DNA of 64,000 bases from Bacteroidota bacterium (GCA_023391015.1 JAEWBT010000036.1:1-64000); one strand, 5' to 3'; numbered from the stretch's first letter, positions 1 through 8,687 are shown. The notes: a model not told the origin generated them from the letters alone. Made by a program: numbers and translations.

Positions 1-793
1 CCACATTGGCCTGCATGTATTCTGCAATCAAGCGGTTGAGCACCACCTCGCCTTTGTCCGGAACGGCTGTCTGCAAAGTCAGGGCAATGGTGCTCACCTG
101 CTTGTTCGGAAGCGTCGCACTCAAAGAAGACATATAACTGCCCACAGCAGCTTCCATACTGGTAACCTGTATATAATTATCTTGAGCCTTTTCAACCGTT
201 GAGGCTCTTTTGGTGATCACCATGTCCCCCATTGGAAGACGAAGCGGAACATCAAATCTTCCTTTCCATTTATATCCATCTCCTTCCAAGACATACCCAC
301 CAGACTCTTCTTTAATATGATATTTCTCGGGTTTGTGTATAGAATCATCAGCAAAAGACAAAAACCAAACATTATAGGGCCGCCCCTCATACACTTCCGT
401 TTCCTTGATGTGCCCTGTATAAAAGTAGGATACGTTGAGCTGCAGGCCCTCAACCACCCGTTCCATGAGCGTCTGGCTTTTGATAATTTCCAGCTCGTTG
501 TCTACATTGCTTTTACCACCACTGATGCCTAATCCTTCCAACACATTGGCGTCAGGAAGGCCGGCCCCTTTCTTGTCATCCTGCACCAGAATCTTGGCAT
601 TGACCTTATATAAAGGCGTGCTATATCGCAGGTATAAAAAAGCAATCACTAAGGCCGCCATCAGGCACCCCAAAAACCAAGGCCAGTAAGCCGTAAACTT
701 ACCAATGATTTTGTGTATATTAAAAGCAGACTCCTCGCGACTCTGGAAATCCATTCCAGACATATCTACCGGTATTTGCTGACGCTGATACAT
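1..793 (-). CDS. Chain-length determinant (Wzz/Wzc-like) exopolysaccharide transport protein, N-terminal part
   Basis: The reading frame is open from an ATG at 793 to the window edge, giving 264 codons, so the C-terminus is missing. A short cytosolic N-terminus is followed by a membrane segment at about residues 34-52 and then a periplasmic stretch with the Wzz-type pattern (LYKVNAKILVQDD, then an ELEIIKS motif near residue 95). Such proteins set polymer length and help drive capsule or EPS export; in Bacteroidota they usually end in a tyrosine-kinase domain, which lies outside this window. The gene starts 22 bp after the export-protein gene, so the two are probably co-transcribed. Kinase identity is inferred, Wzz identity is fairly sure. 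Confidence 0.8.
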   Translation of the reverse strand, partial: MYQRQQIPVDMSGMDFQSREESAFNIHKIIGKFTAYWPWFLGCLMAALVIAFLYLRYSTPLYKVNAKILVQDDKKGAGLPDANVLEGLGISGGKSNVDNELEIIKSQTLMERVVEGLQLNVSYFYTGHIKETEVYEGRPYNVWFLSFADDSIHKPEKYHIKEESGGYVLEGDGYKWKGRFDVPLRLPMGDMVITKRASTVEKAQDNYIQVTSMEAAVGSYMSSLSATLPNKQVSTIALTLQTAVPDKGEVVLNRLIAEYMQANV

Positions 794-815
794 ATTATTT
801 CAGATGGTAGATATA

Positions 816-1613
816 TTATTTAAAATTGATGCGGCTGAATAAAACAATAAGCACAGAGGTAAACGTACTTATGAGTGCTATAGTACGAGTTTGAGAGGCA
901 TCAGTGTTCGCAGCTTTGCTCTTAGCTGGTTCCACGTACACAATATCGCGCTGGCGCAGCTGAAAATAGGGTGATTGAAAGATATCAGAAGAATTCAGGT
1001 TAAGCCGTGCAAACGTTTTTTGCCCATCTTCTTCCCGGATTACCATTACATTTTCCCGCTTCCCATAAATAGTGAGATCACCTGCCATCCCTAAAGCCTG
1101 AAGCACATCGACCCGCTCATTTGGTACAATATAAGTAGCAGGCCGGGTAACTTCCCCTAGTATGGTAATCTGAAAATTGGCATGCCTAACATTCACTACA
1201 GGGGCTTTATAATATACACTAGCCCGACGATAGATTGAATCCCGAGCTTGCTCTGTAGTAAGCCCCCCCACATGGATACGGCCAGTAAGCGGCATTTCTA
1301 TAAATCCCTTTTTATCAACCAGATAGCCATTAGCACCCATTCCGGAATTCGGCGAAAAAGAAGAAGATGGCTGCGTTGTGTAACTCATGCCATTGCCAAC
1401 AGCGAGCTTTTCATTAACTTGAGGGTCGATCGTTTGTATCGAAACCTGAATAATATCATCTGGCTGAATTCGGATTTCTTGCAAAGAACTCAAAGGAGAT
1501 GTGTAAACATTTCGGATGGTATCCGGAACGTCCTTAAAATAAGGCACATTTTTGTAGCTCTTACAGGAGGTGAGCAACAAAAGCCAACCAACAAAAAACA
1601 ATGCTTGTTTCAT
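816..1613 (-). CDS. Polysaccharide export outer-membrane lipoprotein (Wza-like)
   Basis: This 265-residue protein begins with a lipoprotein signal ending in LLLTSC, then carries a polysaccharide-export domain (IQPDDIIQVSIQT near residues 50-62) and an SLBB-type region (ITILGEVTRPATYIVP near 150-165). A hydrophobic helix lies at the extreme C-terminus (about 243-260), as in Wza-type proteins that cross the outer membrane. It should form the outer-membrane channel for exported polysaccharide with the Wzz/Wzc-like protein encoded 22 bp downstream. A canonical promoter lies about 145 bp upstream. Codon use looks AT-richer than in genes after 2.1 kb, which may mark a variable surface-polysaccharide locus. 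Confidence 0.88.
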   Translation of the reverse strand: MKQALFFVGWLLLLTSCKSYKNVPYFKDVPDTIRNVYTSPLSSLQEIRIQPDDIIQVSIQTIDPQVNEKLAVGNGMSYTTQPSSSFSPNSGMGANGYLVDKKGFIEMPLTGRIHVGGLTTEQARDSIYRRASVYYKAPVVNVRHANFQITILGEVTRPATYIVPNERVDVLQALGMAGDLTIYGKRENVMVIREEDGQKTFARLNLNSSDIFQSPYFQLRQRDIVYVEPAKSKAANTDASQTRTIALISTFTSVLIVLFSRINFK

Positions 1614-1762
1614 ATGTATAATTAAAAGAAGAGAGTCGAGATTGAAATGAAACCACTCCTACATCAAATTAGCGCACTTCCCTTCTCTTTGGTATTAATA
1701 GGCATGGCTTCGCCACCTCACTCCCATTAAAGGGTTTGACAATCCTATAGAATACAGGGCGG

Positions 1763-1792
1763 CAAAGGTAGCTTACGAGCAAATACGACCAA
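1763..1792 (-). promoter_or_regulatory. Bacteroidota-type promoter of the EPS operon
   Basis: On the minus strand TTG (1792-1790) is followed after 19 bp by TACCTTTG (1770-1763), matching the Bacteroidota -33 TTG and -7 TAnnTTTG consensus. It points to the export-protein gene and implies a leader of about 140 nt. The rest of the 1614-2015 gap is AT-rich and shows no gene. Confidence 0.65.
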
Positions 1793-1995
1793 AAGGAATA
1801 GTGATTATTAAACAAAAATATTGGCATGCTGAGCGTAAAATTTGTGTTGTTTCACTTTTTGCAAATGCACAAAGAGAAGCAAATCAATTTAATGCGCATT
1901 AATTGTTTCATTCACATTAAACACACATTAACAATACTCACAAAAGGCATTGGGTTATTTGCTGAATACAGCGTACAACGATACCTCTTAAATAC

Positions 1996-2003
1996 TACCT
2001 TTG
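1996..2003 (+). promoter_or_regulatory. -7 element of tRNA-Arg
   Basis: TACCTTTG matches TAnnTTTG and ends 12 bp before the mature tRNA 5' end. No clear -33 TTG lies at the right distance. Confidence 0.5.
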
Positions 2004-2015
2004 CCGCCCCTTTCC

Positions 2016-2087
2016 GGCCCCGTAGTTCAATGGATAGAATAGGAGTTTCCTAAACTTTAGATACAGGTTCGATTCCTGTCGGGGCCA
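2016..2087 (+). tRNA. tRNA-Arg (anticodon CCU)
   Basis: A full cloverleaf can be drawn. The acceptor stem is GGCCCCG (2016-2022) with CGGGGCC (2080-2086), discriminator A2087. The D arm is GTTC/GAAT, the anticodon stem GGAGT/ACTTT (two G-U pairs) with loop TTCCTAA at 2047-2053 giving anticodon CCU, and the T arm ACAGG-TTCGATT-CCTGT. CCA is not encoded. It reads the rare Arg codon AGG. A terminator follows directly, so it is a single-gene unit. Confidence 0.93.
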
Positions 2088-2095
2088 CCCCTTCC

Positions 2096-2119
2096 AGGCG
2101 CTTTTTTAAGCGCCTTTTT
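2096..2119 (+). terminator. Rho-independent terminator after tRNA-Arg
   Basis: The 8-bp stem AGGCGCTT (2096-2103) / AAGCGCCT (2108-2115) with a TTTT loop is followed by a T run to 2119. Confidence 0.8.
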
Positions 2120-2146
2120 AGTGAAATTTCCGGAAAATTTGGAGGC

Positions 2147-2863
2147 TTATAAGTGCAAATAAAACGGCGCTAACAGTTTCCGGAAAGCTGCCGTGTAGGT
2201 TCCGTATTCCTCATAAATCACCAGCTCTGAGATAACCGATTTTCCGAAAAATTCGCCTTTCCCGTACAAACTCAGCACCCGGTTCGGCACTTTGTAGGGC
2301 AAAGGCTTGACAAAAACCCTTTCCCGCAAGCTCAATTTTCCGGAAATCAACCCCTTTTCCCATGCTTTTTGAGCCTCCACCGGCAACAGCAAAGCAAAAA
2401 GCCCATCCGGTTTCAAGAACCGCAACACCGAGGCATATAAGTCTTCCAGCGAAAGCGCATCGCTATGACGGGCGGCATTCCGCGCGGCATCCGGACCTTT
2501 TAAACTGTTTTGGAAAAATGGTGGATTAGCAATAATGGCATCATACAAGGTTGTCGGATGGTGGGCTCTAATATCCTCGCACACCACTTCTATCCGATCT
2601 GCAAAAGGACTTTTGGCTACATTCCCCCTTGCCTGTGCCGCTGCTTCCGGGTCAATTTCCAGCGCGGTGATTTTGAGTTTCTCCAACCGCTGCGCCAGCA
2701 TTAGCGATAACAGGCCCGTTCCTGCGCCAATATCCAGCACTTTTCCGGAAATCTCCTCAAGCGGTGCCCACGCGCCCAGCAAACACGCATCGGTACTCAC
2801 CTTCATCGCGCAGCGGTCTTGCTGAACAGTGAAAGCTTTAAACCGAAAAAAATCCTTAGGCAT
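2147..2863 (-). CDS. trmN6: tRNA1(Val) (adenine(37)-N6)-methyltransferase
   Basis: This 238-residue SAM-dependent methyltransferase should methylate N6 of A37 in tRNA-Val. It has the family opening (FRFKAFTVQQDRCAMKVSTD), the SAM-binding LDIGAGTGLLSLML near residues 43-56 and the N6-adenine catalytic motif NPPF near residue 113. It starts 4 bp after the stop of tsaD and is probably co-transcribed with it, pairing two tRNA-modification genes that act near position 37. Several TTTCCGGAAA palindromes lie inside the gene, read as I-S-G-K. Confidence 0.9.
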   Translation of the reverse strand: MPKDFFRFKAFTVQQDRCAMKVSTDACLLGAWAPLEEISGKVLDIGAGTGLLSLMLAQRLEKLKITALEIDPEAAAQARGNVAKSPFADRIEVVCEDIRAHHPTTLYDAIIANPPFFQNSLKGPDAARNAARHSDALSLEDLYASVLRFLKPDGLFALLLPVEAQKAWEKGLISGKLSLRERVFVKPLPYKVPNRVLSLYGKGEFFGKSVISELVIYEEYGTYTAAFRKLLAPFYLHL

Positions 2864-2867
2864 TCTC

Positions 2868-3869
2868 TTAAAATAAAGCCCGCGCCGACGGCTCTACATC
2901 CAGCCCCGCAAATTTTCCGGAAAGATATTGGTAGTGCGCCGTGATCGCAATCATCGCAGCGTTGTCGGTGCAATACTGAAAATCAGGAATAAACACCGAC
3001 CAGCCTTTCTCTGCGCCCAGTTCTTCGATGGCTTTCCGCAGCCCGCTATTCGCCGAAACGCCCCCGGCAATCCCGATATTTTGCACCTCGTATTGTTCCG
3101 CCGCCTTTACTAATTTTTGCAACAAGGTTTTAATGATCGTGTGCTGCACCGAGGCGCAGATGTCGGAAAGGTTGTGGGCCACAAAGTCCGGATCCACCTT
3201 TTTCCCTTTTTGCAGGAAATTCAAAATCGCCGTCTTGATACCGGAAAAAGAATAGTCCAAACCCGGAATCTGCGCAATCGGGAAAGAGAATTTTTCGCCG
3301 TTGCCTTCACGGGCGTATTTATCAATCAGCGGGCCGCCGGGATACGGCAGGCCGAGCATTTTGGCCGTTTTGTCGAAGGCTTCGCCCGCAGCATCGTCGA
3401 GCGTGGTGCCCACGATTTCCATATCCAGATAATCGCGTACCAGCACCAACTGCGTGTGCCCGCCGGAAACCGTAAGGCACAAAAACGGAAATTGTGGTTT
3501 CGGGTCGTCGATGAAATGCGCCAAAACATGCGCCTGCATGTGGTTCACGGCCAGCAACGGCACATTCAGCGCCATGGCCAACGACTTGGCAAACGAAGCG
3601 CCCACCAGCAACGAACCAATCAGGCCCGGTGACTGCGTGAATCCAACCGCGTCTAAATCTTTTTTGGAAACGCCCGCTTTTGCCAACGCTTCCAGCACCA
3701 CCGGCACAATGGCTTCCATATGGGCGCGACTCGCCATTTCCGGAACCACCCCGCCGTATTTGGAATGGATTTCCTGGGTGGCAATCACGTTGCTCCGGAT
3801 TTTTCCGTCGGCAATCACCGCCGCCGCCGTTTCGTCGCAGCTCGATTCTATGGCAAGGATGGTAGTCAC
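2868..3869 (-). CDS. tsaD: tRNA N6-threonylcarbamoyladenosine (t6A) transferase subunit
   Basis: The 333-residue length and the opening TILAIESSCDETAAAVI are typical of TsaD (Kae1), which moves the threonylcarbamoyl group from the adenylate onto A37 of ANN-decoding tRNAs with TsaB and TsaE. The metal-binding HMQAHVLAH motif lies near residues 108-116, SGGHTQLV near 134-141 and the nucleotide-binding GIAGGVSANSGLR near 267-279. It heads a likely tsaD-trmN6 unit. The 171-bp gap upstream holds a 28-bp perfect palindrome and no gene. Confidence 0.96.
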   Translation of the reverse strand: MTTILAIESSCDETAAAVIADGKIRSNVIATQEIHSKYGGVVPEMASRAHMEAIVPVVLEALAKAGVSKKDLDAVGFTQSPGLIGSLLVGASFAKSLAMALNVPLLAVNHMQAHVLAHFIDDPKPQFPFLCLTVSGGHTQLVLVRDYLDMEIVGTTLDDAAGEAFDKTAKMLGLPYPGGPLIDKYAREGNGEKFSFPIAQIPGLDYSFSGIKTAILNFLQKGKKVDPDFVAHNLSDICASVQHTIIKTLLQKLVKAAEQYEVQNIGIAGGVSANSGLRKAIEELGAEKGWSVFIPDFQYCTDNAAMIAITAHYQYLSGKFAGLDVEPSARALF

Positions 3870-3970
3870 AAGGCCGCGAAGGTAAAGGAGGCTTTATTTT
3901 CCGGAAAAACGGGTTTTGAAAATCAAGGTTGAGGCCTCAATTGGATGGAGCCCTTCATTATTCCGTTGTT

Positions 3971-3998
3971 GTAGAGACAAGGCATGCCTTGTCTCTAC
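3971..3998. repeat. 28-bp perfect palindrome (REP-like family A)
   Basis: GTAGAGACAAGGCA is followed directly by its own reverse complement, a perfect 28-bp palindrome between the convergent-facing ends of tsaD upstream DNA and the S41 peptidase gene end. A degenerate relative with the same GTAGAGAC arm lies at 15705-15729. Confidence 0.85.
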
Positions 3999-4040
3999 CC
4001 ATCGCTGCGAAATTTCCGGAAAATCCATTTTTCATCTTTC

Positions 4041-5777
4041 TTATTTTCCGGAATGAATCCACTCCACGGCCCGCTCCAAAACCTCGTCTTTGCCCGCCGC
4101 GAGGCCCGCCGCCGTAGGCCGCACTTCAATATCCACCGTTACGCCCACACGTTGGGTTTCGCCTCCGTCGGGGTAATAGATTCCAATGCCGCTAAACATG
4201 GTTTTCAGACCGCCCGGCAGGATAATATGGGATACATTGCCATCGGCATCCGCTGTTTGCGAACCGATTACCACTGCATTTGGATGCGTCTGATAGGCCA
4301 TGGCATGAAACTCGGCGCTGCTTTGCGTTTCTTCGTTCATCAGAATCACCACTTTGCCTTTATAGTAGTCTTTGTTGGATTTTCCGGTCGGTGGAGCAGT
4401 TTCCATCACAAAAAGGCCGGGTTGAGCCAGAGAAGGCTGCGTAAGATGAAAAAAAACGGTGGGCTTAGGCAACAGGTAGTTACAGAAATCGTGAATCACA
4501 AACTCGGAGGAATAGTTGCGGTCGTCGATAATCAGCGCGTGGGAGCCTTGAATTTTGGTCCAAAGGGTAACCAGCTTATCGCGACGCAGCAGGCCGTTGT
4601 TCACGTAGGCGATATTGCCGGGCAGCATCCGGAACATCACTTCTTTTGAAGCCGGTTTTACATTCCCATAAAGCATTTCGCGGTCGTATAAAAAGACTGC
4701 TTTCGTTTTCGATTTTCCTGCACGCTCAAACGTAACTGACACTGTAGAATCATTACTCCGCAAGGCCGCATCTGCAAAATTTCGCGCCCGCGCCGCTTCG
4801 TTGGATGCCGGAAACCGGACTTTTTTCTCTTTGAAAATCTCCAAAACCGGCCGGCCGTTGATATGCGTTATCACATCGCCGGGCAACAGGCCATTTTTCG
4901 CTCCGAGGCTGTCAGAAACATAGCCGGTTACGACCAGTTGGCTGTCCAGCATCGCCAGTTCAACCGGTGGAAAAAGCTTCCCAAAATAGCCTTTTAGAAT
5001 GGGTGTTCCACCCCAGATATTGGCGTGCGTGTCGTGGATGCGGCCAATCAACTCCTGCATCGTAAAAACGTAAGCAGTATCGGTTTCAGCGGCAGCAAAT
5101 TTGGGGATCATTTCGCCCAGGACCTCTTTCCAATCTTCCTCAATCAGATTTTTGTAGGGAAAGAAATACTGTACCATATTCCAGTAGCGATACAGGGCGA
5201 GAAGCCGCAGCCCGGCATCTGGTAGTGCTACCTTGTCGTAGGCGATTTCATGTAAGAATTCCGGGTTACCCACGCCTGGATGCAGGCGCACGTAATATTG
5301 CTCTTTGGGTCGCTTCGCCCGTTGAATTTCCATTAAAGCTTTTCGCAGCGACTCCGAAAACCCAGATGTCTGAATCCAATCCAAATCGGGCGTGAGTTTT
5401 GCGTTTTGTGGATTGGCTGTCACAGGCCCTGCTTCCACCGGCCCCAGACTTTTCACCCAACCATACAGCATGGCGTCGCGCTGCGGGGTGTCCTCCACAG
5501 CAGCGATGTACAGGGGGAGAAAACGAAACAATTCATTGTCCCAGTTGTAGCGCCCGGCAGCAACAGCGGGGTGGTAATATTTCAGGAATCCCCAGACCAG
5601 GCCGAGCGTGTGGAGATACGCCGTTTTCCGGGAATTGAGCGCCAGGACCGGAACAGAGGAATGCGTGGAAAAAGCTGTGTCTTTTTCGGCGGGAAATGGC
5701 TGGGCATTCAGGCTGGCTGAAAACGCTGACAGCAGCAGAAGGAGAACGAGTTTTTGAAAAAGCTGGCTGGTTTTCAA
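4041..5777 (-). CDS. Secreted S41-family (C-terminal processing) peptidase
   Basis: The frame stays open to an ATG at 5894, but a TTG at 5777 gives 578 residues that open with a classical signal peptide (MKTSQLFQKLVLLLLLSAF, cleavage after LNAQ), so the TTG is preferred. A PDZ-like segment (GAKNGLLPGDVITHINGRPV) lies near residues 292-311 and the S41 catalytic region with the serine in SSAEFHAMAY near 490-499. The family cleaves protein C-termini in the periplasm; the substrate is unknown. It stands alone, divergent from the next gene. Confidence 0.8.
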   Translation of the reverse strand: MKTSQLFQKLVLLLLLSAFSASLNAQPFPAEKDTAFSTHSSVPVLALNSRKTAYLHTLGLVWGFLKYYHPAVAAGRYNWDNELFRFLPLYIAAVEDTPQRDAMLYGWVKSLGPVEAGPVTANPQNAKLTPDLDWIQTSGFSESLRKALMEIQRAKRPKEQYYVRLHPGVGNPEFLHEIAYDKVALPDAGLRLLALYRYWNMVQYFFPYKNLIEEDWKEVLGEMIPKFAAAETDTAYVFTMQELIGRIHDTHANIWGGTPILKGYFGKLFPPVELAMLDSQLVVTGYVSDSLGAKNGLLPGDVITHINGRPVLEIFKEKKVRFPASNEAARARNFADAALRSNDSTVSVTFERAGKSKTKAVFLYDREMLYGNVKPASKEVMFRMLPGNIAYVNNGLLRRDKLVTLWTKIQGSHALIIDDRNYSSEFVIHDFCNYLLPKPTVFFHLTQPSLAQPGLFVMETAPPTGKSNKDYYKGKVVILMNEETQSSAEFHAMAYQTHPNAVVIGSQTADADGNVSHIILPGGLKTMFSGIGIYYPDGGETQRVGVTVDIEVRPTAAGLAAGKDEVLERAVEWIHSGK

Positions 5778-5955
5778 GGAAAAAAGTAATGATTTTGGAG
5801 CGGGAAAATATCTGCTGAAAAAAGTCAGCTCACAGAAGTCACCGATTTCCACAGAAACCTTCTGGAAATTTTTCCGGAAATCCATCTGTAACAACTGTGA
5901 GGAAAATCACCGCCGTTGGCCCCAAATTACTACGCAAGACTTAAAACCGATTGCT

Positions 5956-6576
5956 GTGAAAAAATCTGCCTTGCTTTATTCTTTTCTGGCTAAAATAGTC
6001 CCACCCACCGGCGACAAGCCCCACAAAGAGCTATCCGAACAAAAAGCGTATCCAACGCAGGCGGAAGCCAAAGCCGCTTTTGAGAAAGCCAAAGACCGCC
6101 TGCTGCACCCGCAACAATGGGCCGGGCTAACGGGCAATTTCGGGGCTGCCTTTCAGCCGTTTCGAGCCGATTGCACCGAAATTTGGGGAAAAGTAACGGT
6201 GGGCGATTATCTCAAAATCGACATTCCCCTGCCCGGCGACAATTATGACTGGGTGAAAATAGAAGCGTTGGAAGAAATTTCCGGAAATGACGAACAAATC
6301 ATTGGCCTGCGCGTGCGCCCGACTGAGGATCTGGAAAAGCCCGGCCACGAAACGGCGCATTTTTTCAGCCGCGAAGCCACTTCTACCTGGGTTTTGCACC
6401 TTGAAGGGAAAACGCTTACCGCATACTATTTTGGCCGGGGCGAAGTGCCCAATGAAGAAGCGCCGGGCTTTTGGAAGGGGCTGCGCGATACGGTTGTGGC
6501 CTGGGCGGGCGTAGCCGGTTTTTCGGATTTGCAATGGCAGCGTCTGCTCCAAGGATTGCTGGGGAAGGAAATTTAG
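5956..6576 (+). CDS. Conserved hypothetical cytosolic protein
   Basis: This 206-residue protein has a GTG start and no signal peptide or membrane segment. I do not recognise a named domain. Visible features are a Lys/Glu-rich N-terminus, a central part that looks like a beta-sheet fold (VTVGDYLKIDIPLPGDNYDWVK near residues 81-102) and an aromatic-rich C-terminus. One TTTCCGGAAA palindrome falls in frame as I-S-G-N near residue 108. Neighbours on both sides are transcribed in the other direction, so it is monocistronic. The coding call is sound, the function open. Confidence 0.7.
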   Translation: MKKSALLYSFLAKIVPPTGDKPHKELSEQKAYPTQAEAKAAFEKAKDRLLHPQQWAGLTGNFGAAFQPFRADCTEIWGKVTVGDYLKIDIPLPGDNYDWVKIEALEEISGNDEQIIGLRVRPTEDLEKPGHETAHFFSREATSTWVLHLEGKTLTAYYFGRGEVPNEEAPGFWKGLRDTVVAWAGVAGFSDLQWQRLLQGLLGKEI

Positions 6577-6608
6577 CTATTCTGGGTACTTGATTCCGGG
6601 AAAACGCC

Positions 6609-7952
6609 TTATCGATTTGAAAACTGCACTTGCAATATCTGGCTGTCTCCTGCTTTCACCTTAAAACGCTCATCCAGCCGCATCCCCACGACCCAGGCGA
6701 TGCGCGCGCCGGATTGCAGCACCCACACTTTTTCTTTTTGGGCTAACGACAGTTTTTGGTCGATCAGGAAACGTGCGACTTTTTTCTTTTTGCCTTCCAT
6801 CCCAATCGGGTAGAAATAATCGCCGGCCTTCCAGCGGCGCAATACCAAGGGCCATTCCAGCAAAGGCGGATTCAGCAGGGCTATTTCCGGAATGGTGACC
6901 AGGTTTTCCGGAATTTTTACCGTTGACATACAAAGCTTGCCTTCCGGAAATGCGATCTGTTGAGCGCCTTTTTCAATCAGATACAAATCTGCCGTGGGCG
7001 CTTCGGTGGGCCGGGCGGTCAGTACCAGAAAATCGCGGTGGCGCAAAATCCGGTGCGTAGCGCTGTCTATATAAGGCCCCGACTGCGACTGAAACAATTT
7101 TTGGACGTCTCCCAGCACCGCGCCTGAAAAACCAAACGGGCTCAACAGTTCATACAGCAGCGCGTGGGCGCTTTCAGTTTTTTGCCATAGGCGAATGGGC
7201 AGGTAGAAATCAGACCCACGTGGTTCCAACAGCTTTTTCCGCAGCTTTTCCACCGATTTTTGGTAAAGGGGTTCGGCGCTTCCCACGCGTGCAGCCGTTT
7301 CGGCAATGGCTTTCAAAGCGTTGGGATATTGGGTTTGGATGGCCGGAAGCACGTGGTGGCGCAGGGCATTCCGGGTATAGTCGCTCTTTTGGTTGGAAGC
7401 ATCTTCCCGAAACGCTATTTTGTTTTGGGAGGCGTACTCTAAAATCTCTTTTTTAGTTGCAAAAAGCAACGGGCGAACCACTTTTCCCTGCCGGGGCAAA
7501 ATGCCATGCAGCCCGCGAATGCCAGTGCCACGAAACAGATTCATCAGCAGCGTTTCGGCGCTGTCGTCGGCGTGGTGGGCGGTGGCGATGGCAGCAAAGC
7601 GGTTGTCCTTTCGGACTTCTTCAAACCATTCATAGCGCAACCGGCGGGCAGCTTCCTGGATCCCCCACCCGTTCGCATCGGCAATGGCCTGGGTGTCAAA
7701 AGCCTTCCGGAAAAAAGGCACGTTTCGCACCTCGGCCCACTCTTCTACAAAGGCGGCATCAGCGTCGCTTTCAGCCCCGCGCAAGCCAAAATTGCAATGG
7801 GCAATAGCAAAAGAGAAACCCGATTGGTGGAGCAAATCGGCCATCACCATAGAATCTACCCCGCCGCTCACGGCTGCCAACACGGGCTGTGCACCGTCGA
7901 GACGAAGCTTTTCTTTCCAGAATGTTTGGAAGGCTTTTTGGAGCGCCTGCAT
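6609..7952 (-). CDS. tilS: tRNA(Ile)-lysidine synthase
   Basis: TilS adds lysine to C34 of the CAU-anticodon tRNA-Ile so that it reads AUA. The PP-loop motif SGGVDSM lies near residues 29-35, followed by AIAHCNFGLRG and ATAHHADDSAETLLMNLFRG motifs, and a C-terminal TilS domain with RWKAGDYFYPIGM near 365. The longer frame to 8096 overlaps the upstream TPR gene and has non-family sequence, so the ATG at 7952 is used, giving 447 residues. It begins 1 bp after the TPR gene stop, so translation is likely coupled. Confidence 0.94.
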   Translation of the reverse strand: MQALQKAFQTFWKEKLRLDGAQPVLAAVSGGVDSMVMADLLHQSGFSFAIAHCNFGLRGAESDADAAFVEEWAEVRNVPFFRKAFDTQAIADANGWGIQEAARRLRYEWFEEVRKDNRFAAIATAHHADDSAETLLMNLFRGTGIRGLHGILPRQGKVVRPLLFATKKEILEYASQNKIAFREDASNQKSDYTRNALRHHVLPAIQTQYPNALKAIAETAARVGSAEPLYQKSVEKLRKKLLEPRGSDFYLPIRLWQKTESAHALLYELLSPFGFSGAVLGDVQKLFQSQSGPYIDSATHRILRHRDFLVLTARPTEAPTADLYLIEKGAQQIAFPEGKLCMSTVKIPENLVTIPEIALLNPPLLEWPLVLRRWKAGDYFYPIGMEGKKKKVARFLIDQKLSLAQKEKVWVLQSGARIAWVVGMRLDERFKVKAGDSQILQVQFSNR

Positions 7953-7953
7953 T

Positions 7954-8274
7954 TTAATAATCCAGAATTTCGTCCAGCGCGCCGCGCAGTTCGTTGAAGG
8001 AGTGGTTGTCGCCGGCGTTGCGGGCCGCGGTGAGGCCTTCTTCATAGATTTTGGCTGCTTCGTCGGTTTGGCCCTGCCGCTCCAGCAACTTGCCAAGGTG
8101 GTAGTAGGTGGCTACGTAATCGGGGGCTGCCTGCCGGTTTTTTTCAAACAGCATTTGAGCCTGCGCGTCGTCGCCTTCTTTAATCCACTCCAGCGCCAGG
8201 GCATGCGACAAAAACGGGTCGTTGGGCGTGGCCTGCAAAAACTGCAACAGCCGCGGGATGCGGGGATTGTTCAC
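7954..8274 (-). CDS. Small tetratricopeptide-repeat (TPR) protein
   Basis: The 106 residues form about two to three TPR helices. LSHALALEWIKEGDDAQAQMLF and ATYYHLGKLLERQGQTDEAA fit the TPR pattern of alternating small and large residues. There is no signal peptide, so it probably acts in the cytosol in protein contacts. It is directly upstream of tilS with a 1-bp gap. A specific function cannot be given. Confidence 0.8.
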   Translation of the reverse strand: MNNPRIPRLLQFLQATPNDPFLSHALALEWIKEGDDAQAQMLFEKNRQAAPDYVATYYHLGKLLERQGQTDEAAKIYEEGLTAARNAGDNHSFNELRGALDEILDY

Positions 8275-8317
8275 AGGGGCAAAAATAGCGGCTGCGGTGG
8301 TAGCAGCTCATGGAAGG

Positions 8318-8422
8318 ATTCGCGTTCCAGCGAATTGCCTCGTGACGCACAAAGCGTTCCTCCGGAACGCGGATGATGTGACTGTACTCAATTTCTACCG
8401 ACAAAGCGTTCCTCCGGAACGC
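8318..8422. repeat. REP-like hairpin cluster (family B)
   Basis: Three hairpins lie in the gap between the antitoxin and TPR genes. ATTCGC/GCGAAT is at 8318-8335. Two identical 22-bp copies of ACAAAGCGTTCCTCCGGAAC+GC follow at 8349-8370 and 8401-8422, each with inner arms GCGTTCC/GGAACGC around a TCC loop. The rest of 8275-8507 shows only the antitoxin 3' remnant. Confidence 0.8.
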
Positions 8423-8507
8423 AGGTGCTGTCCATATCTTATTTTCTGCTGGAAAAGGCTTTTAAATCCTCTTTCGCTACCTGCGTAACCTGGCCATTTT
8501 TCACTTG

Positions 8508-8663
8508 TTACCGACTTTCCAGGATTTTTTCCACAAACGCCGGATTGTAGGGGCGCTCTTCTTTTTGCACCTCAAATTTTATTTTCAAAGCTTTCATAAA
8601 AGCGCGGATAGCTTCAATCTGGGCAGCATCTTCGGTGTAGGCGGTGAACGTTATGGGTTGCAT
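8508..8663 (-). CDS. Antitoxin-like protein (DUF2683 type), probably truncated by an in-frame stop
   Basis: The 51 residues from MQPITFTAYTEDAAQIEAIR to YNPAFVEKILESR look like the N-terminal two thirds of small Bacteroidota antitoxins encoded with RelE/YoeB-type toxins. The ATG at 8690 overlaps a -7 promoter element, so the ATG at 8663 is chosen. After the TAA at 8510-8508 the same frame stays open for 22 codons (QVKNGQVTQVAKEDLKAF) to a second TAA at 8441-8439, which looks like the missing family C-terminus. No toxin gene follows; a REP-like cluster sits there instead. Function and decay are inferred. Confidence 0.6.
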   Translation of the reverse strand: MQPITFTAYTEDAAQIEAIRAFMKALKIKFEVQKEERPYNPAFVEKILESR

Positions 8664-8687
8664 AGTGGGACTGTTTTTTACTGAAGA

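Noticed and set aside
1826..2053. 75-codon plus-strand frame reaching into tRNA-Arg
   Set aside because: Overlaps the tRNA and has no family features.
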